Notes under the pieces: model-generated
Database searches by the model: none
Told to the model about the DNA's origin: nothing
Seen by the model: only the letters and a program-made list of their open reading frames with translations
Assembly (NCBI GenBank): GCA_021780935.1
Contig: JAJXXT010000101.1
Location: 1 to 44,161 of the forward strand
DNA length: 44,161 bases
Reading direction: 5' to 3'
Source: Pseudomonadota bacterium
GTDB lineage: Bacteria > Pseudomonadota > Alphaproteobacteria > Acetobacterales > Acetobacteraceae
Position numbers and translations under genes: made by a program
In this document: piece by piece, positions 41,955-44,161 of the stretch
Position numbering within the stretch: position 1 is the first letter of the stretch
Layout: every line of letters begins with the position of its first letter

Positions 41955-42788
41955 TTAGCCGCGGCGGCTGCGAAACACGTTGAGGCGGCCACGAAACGCC
42001 CAAAACGCGGCGAGGGCGGTCGCGAAGAGCAGCAGCGACGACGGTTCGGGAACCGGTGCCCCCTCGTTGATAAAGGCTGTTCCGTTGGCGTAGCTCAGGC
42101 CATGCCCACCGTAGTTGAACAGCGAGGTCAGGCCGCCGGTGCTGAGATCGACGGAGTAGACCGTGGTTCCGTTGACGGCATACATGGTCGTTCCGTTGTC
42201 GGCCAAGCCGAACACATTCCCGAAGTATGTGTTGCCGGACTTGAAGAAACCGACCACGCTGTCTTTGGTTACGTTGACAAGCTGATCAAGCCCCGACTGC
42301 GCGTCGATGCCTGATTCGTAGAGGGTGCTGCCGCCGAAGGCGAGATCGCCAGCCGAACGATCGGGCGACGCGATCGTCGAGACGGCGGTGCCGGGCGATC
42401 CGGGGTTGACCTCATACACGTCGTTGGTCCCGGCGGAGGCGGCGAACAGGTTGGTGCCGCCACTGCCGACCAGGGCGTTCATGCTACCGCCGCCGAACCC
42501 GTAACTCCCGAGAGAGGTGGTCGTGCCGGTCGACGTGTTGATCGAGTAGAGACCCGTGAACGTGGTGCCATACAGCGTCCCGGTGGAGTTGAACCCGATG
42601 TCGGTAAGGGACAGCCCGGTGTTGTGGACCGAGCCGGCCACAACAGATTGAGTCGTTATATCCACCTGCCCGATATTACCGCTGCTGTCGTCGACCCAAA
42701 GGATGGTGTCGGCACGGGCCGCAGCGCCGAGAATCATGCAGCCGAAGACCAGTGTCGTCAGGCCTGAAAATTTCGTCCATCTCGCCAT
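41955..42788 (-). CDS. PEP-CTERM sorting-domain surface protein
   Basis: A 277-residue secreted protein. A signal peptide (MARWTKFSGLTTLVFGCMILGAAARA) precedes a mature region rich in Gly/Ser/Thr with beta-propeller-like repeats (WVDDSSGNIGQVDITTQ, LYGTTFTGLYSINTSTG, MYAVNGTTVYSVDLSTG). It ends with VPEPSSLLLFATALAAFWAFRGRL followed by basic residues: the PEP motif, a transmembrane helix and an Arg tail recognised by exosortase/archaeosortase-like enzymes. No exosortase (epsH/xrt) gene is present in the window. GGGGGA lies ahead of ATG 42788. The lower GC of the gene and its upstream region suggests transfer. Confidence 0.88.
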   Translation of the reverse strand: MARWTKFSGLTTLVFGCMILGAAARADTILWVDDSSGNIGQVDITTQSVVAGSVHNTGLSLTDIGFNSTGTLYGTTFTGLYSINTSTGTTTSLGSYGFGGGSMNALVGSGGTNLFAASAGTNDVYEVNPGSPGTAVSTIASPDRSAGDLAFGGSTLYESGIDAQSGLDQLVNVTKDSVVGFFKSGNTYFGNVFGLADNGTTMYAVNGTTVYSVDLSTGGLTSLFNYGGHGLSYANGTAFINEGAPVPEPSSLLLFATALAAFWAFRGRLNVFRSRRG

Positions 42789-42881
42789 TGCTTTCCCCCA
42801 TTTTCGTGCGCGTGCGCTCAAGAAAAAGATTACTCTCACGCAAGACTCGCACAAAGTCAGGTCCACAAACAGCTCACAAAT

Positions 42882-42910
42882 ATTAAATCTTCACACCCGG
42901 TCCCGGTCAA
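42882..42910 (-). promoter_or_regulatory. Probable promoter of the PEP-CTERM gene
   Basis: On the minus strand TTGACC (42910-42905) is followed after exactly 17 bases by TTTAAT (42887-42882). It would start transcription about 85 bases before the ATG at 42788. The surrounding 42789-43010 tract is AT-rich compared with the rest of the window. Confidence 0.6.
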
Positions 42911-43076
42911 CGATTTTCCAGACGCGAAGCCCGCCCAACCATCTGATTTTACGAAATTGTTTTTCTTTGAAGATGATCCTTCTGTCTCGATGAAGGTGCC
43001 GTCACATTCATGCGTGTTCGTACATGCCTGCTCGCGGGCGCCGCTTGCCCAGACGGCGGCCAACCGGGCGGCCGGG

Positions 43077-43994
43077 TCATCCGTTGCCGACGAGCGAGGC
43101 AGCGAAGGCAACGGGATCGAAGGGGCGGAGGTCGTCGGCCTGTTCGCCGACGCCGACGGCGTGGACGGGGAGCGCGATTTTTTTTGCGAGTGCCACGACG
43201 ATGCCGCCGCGGGCGCTGCCGTCGAGCTTGGTGACGACGAGGCCGGTGACGTTCACCATCGCGCGGAAAATCTCGACCTGGGCGATGGCGTTCTGGCCGG
43301 TGGTGGCGTCGAGCACGAGGACCACATCGTGCGGCGCCGAGGGGTCGAGCTTTTTGATGACGCGGATGATTTTCTGCAGCTCCTCCATCAGCGCGGTCTT
43401 GTTGTGCAGGCGCCCGGCGGTGTCGATCAGCAGCAGGTCGGCGTTGTCGTTTCGTGCCCGTTCCAGCGCGGTGTAGGCGAGGCCGGCGGGATCCGCACCC
43501 GGGGCGCCGGCGACGACCGCGCAGCCGGTGCGCCCGCCCCAGACCTGGAGCTGTTCGACGGCGGCGGCGCGGAACGTGTCGGCGGCGGCGAGCAGCACGG
43601 AGCGGCCCTCCTGGCGCCACATCTGCGCCAGCTTGCCGATGGTGGTGGTCTTGCCGGTGCCGTTGACACCCACCATGAGGACGACGTGCGGGCGGTGGGC
43701 GGGATCGGGCAGCAGAGGGCGGGCGACCGGGGCGAGGATGGGCGTGATGGCCTCGGCCAGAGCGGCGTGGATCTCGGCCTCCGTCACGTCGCGGCCGAAA
43801 CGGGTGCGGCGCAGCAGCGAGACGACATCGGCGGCGACGGCGGGGCCGAGATCGGCCGCGATCAGCGCGTCCTCCAGTTCCGCCAGCGCCGTGTCGTCGA
43901 GCTTGCGGCGGGTGATGGCGGCGCCGATTCCGGCGGTGAGTTTCTGCGTGCTGCGCGCCAGGCCCTGGCGCAGGCGGCCGAGGAAGCCCGACAT
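43077..43994 (-). CDS. ftsY: Signal recognition particle receptor FtsY
   Basis: A 305-residue SRP GTPase that docks SRP-ribosome complexes at the membrane. The N domain (about residues 1-95) begins MSGFLGRLRQGLARSTQKL. The G domain has G1 GVNGTGKTTTIGKLA (about 108-122), G3 LIDTAGRLHNK, ATTGQNA, the TKLDGSARGG G4 motif, and the C-terminal GVGEQADDLRPFD. The long acidic A domain of E. coli is absent, as in many alphaproteobacteria. Its ATG overlaps the mtaB stop by one base. Confidence 0.97.
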   Translation of the reverse strand: MSGFLGRLRQGLARSTQKLTAGIGAAITRRKLDDTALAELEDALIAADLGPAVAADVVSLLRRTRFGRDVTEAEIHAALAEAITPILAPVARPLLPDPAHRPHVVLMVGVNGTGKTTTIGKLAQMWRQEGRSVLLAAADTFRAAAVEQLQVWGGRTGCAVVAGAPGADPAGLAYTALERARNDNADLLLIDTAGRLHNKTALMEELQKIIRVIKKLDPSAPHDVVLVLDATTGQNAIAQVEIFRAMVNVTGLVVTKLDGSARGGIVVALAKKIALPVHAVGVGEQADDLRPFDPVAFAASLVGNG

Positions 43995-44161
43995 CAGGCG
44001 GCAGCCAGGCTGGTCGCGGTGAGGCCGTCGGCGTCGGCCGCGGTGACGCGCAACCGGGCCAGCGTGCCGGAACCGGCGGCGTGGGCGGGGGCGGCGTCGA
44101 TGCGCACGCGGGTGCCGTGCTCGCCGCGGCCGGCGCCGTCGGCCTCGGCGAGGACGGTGAC
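43994..44161 (-). CDS. mtaB: C-terminal fragment of tRNA t6A37 methylthiotransferase MtaB (partial)
   Basis: The last 55 codons of a gene that continues past the window edge. It reads VTVLAEADGAGRGEHGTRVRIDAAP, then GTLARLRVTAADADGLTATSLAAA and stop. This matches the C-terminal TRAM-like end of MtaB, a radical-SAM enzyme that thiomethylates t6A37 of tRNA. The usual mtaB-ftsY order and the one-base TGATG overlap support the call. Only the tail is visible, so the assignment leans on synteny. Confidence 0.7.
   Translation of the reverse strand, partial: VTVLAEADGAGRGEHGTRVRIDAAPAHAAGSGTLARLRVTAADADGLTATSLAAA

Overview
The window is a high-GC bacterial chromosome segment, about 70% GC by eye. 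Gene content and order point to an alphaproteobacterium, most likely of the Acetobacteraceae/Rhodospirillales group. Supporting signs are an rpmH-rnpA-yidD-yidC-engB cluster, a DUF1150 protein beside a small heat-shock protein, an lptC-lptA-lptB-rpoN-hpf block, a Hint-domain surface protein and GTG starts in 4-base GTGA overlaps. The taxonomic call is inference from synteny and protein style, because no 16S gene is present.

Layout. 1-795 (minus): the start of an unidentified protein and a TVP38/VTT membrane protein. 834-5326 (plus): rpmH, rnpA, yidD, yidC, engB and argB, a tightly packed translation, membrane-insertion and arginine cluster. 5332-14725 is an accessory stretch between argB and dapD. 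It holds two glycosyltransferases, a TylF-like methyltransferase and a facing Wzx-type flippase (a surface-glycan island with visibly lower GC), then a DUF2336 protein, a PAS-GGDEF diguanylate cyclase and, divergently, a 572-residue Hint-domain protein. 14822-17402 (plus): dapD, dapE and a small membrane protein. 17514-19946 (minus): truA, fmt, def.

20070-21261 (plus): Hsp20, DUF1150 and a GDCCVxC-type small cysteine protein. 21286-23993 (minus): a three-gene operon of a glutamine-synthetase-like ligase, an N-formylglutamate amidohydrolase and an isochorismatase-like hydrolase. 24139-31042 (minus): in transcription order tRNA-Leu(CAG), rnd, kdsD, lptC, lptA, lptB, rpoN and hpf, which together supply Kdo, LPS export, sigma-54 and ribosome hibernation. 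31328-38707 (plus): a small unknown protein, an NDUFA9-like protein, and gltD and gltB. 38430-40875 (minus): an MFS transporter and a PLP-dependent dehydratase. 40954-41804 (plus): a Nudix hydrolase and a small exported protein. 41955-44161 (minus): a PEP-CTERM surface protein, ftsY and the 3' end of mtaB.

The most unusual structure is not a single gene. At least ten short tandem repeats are scattered through the window, many of them inside essential genes. The coding ones have units of 9, 12 or 15 bp, so they keep frame; the two outside genes have units of 17 and 14 bp. Other points worth attention are the glutamine-synthetase-like operon with a Shine-Dalgarno-led seven-codon upstream ORF, the 278-bp tail-to-tail coding overlap between gltB and the MFS gene, and a structured AT-rich leader with a mini-ORF ahead of the Hint gene. 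No gap between genes exceeds 300 bp. The longest (12713-13006, 42789-43076, 31043-31327 and 26448-26672) are described in the entries where they hold anything; I see nothing definite in 26448-26672 or 24730-24923.
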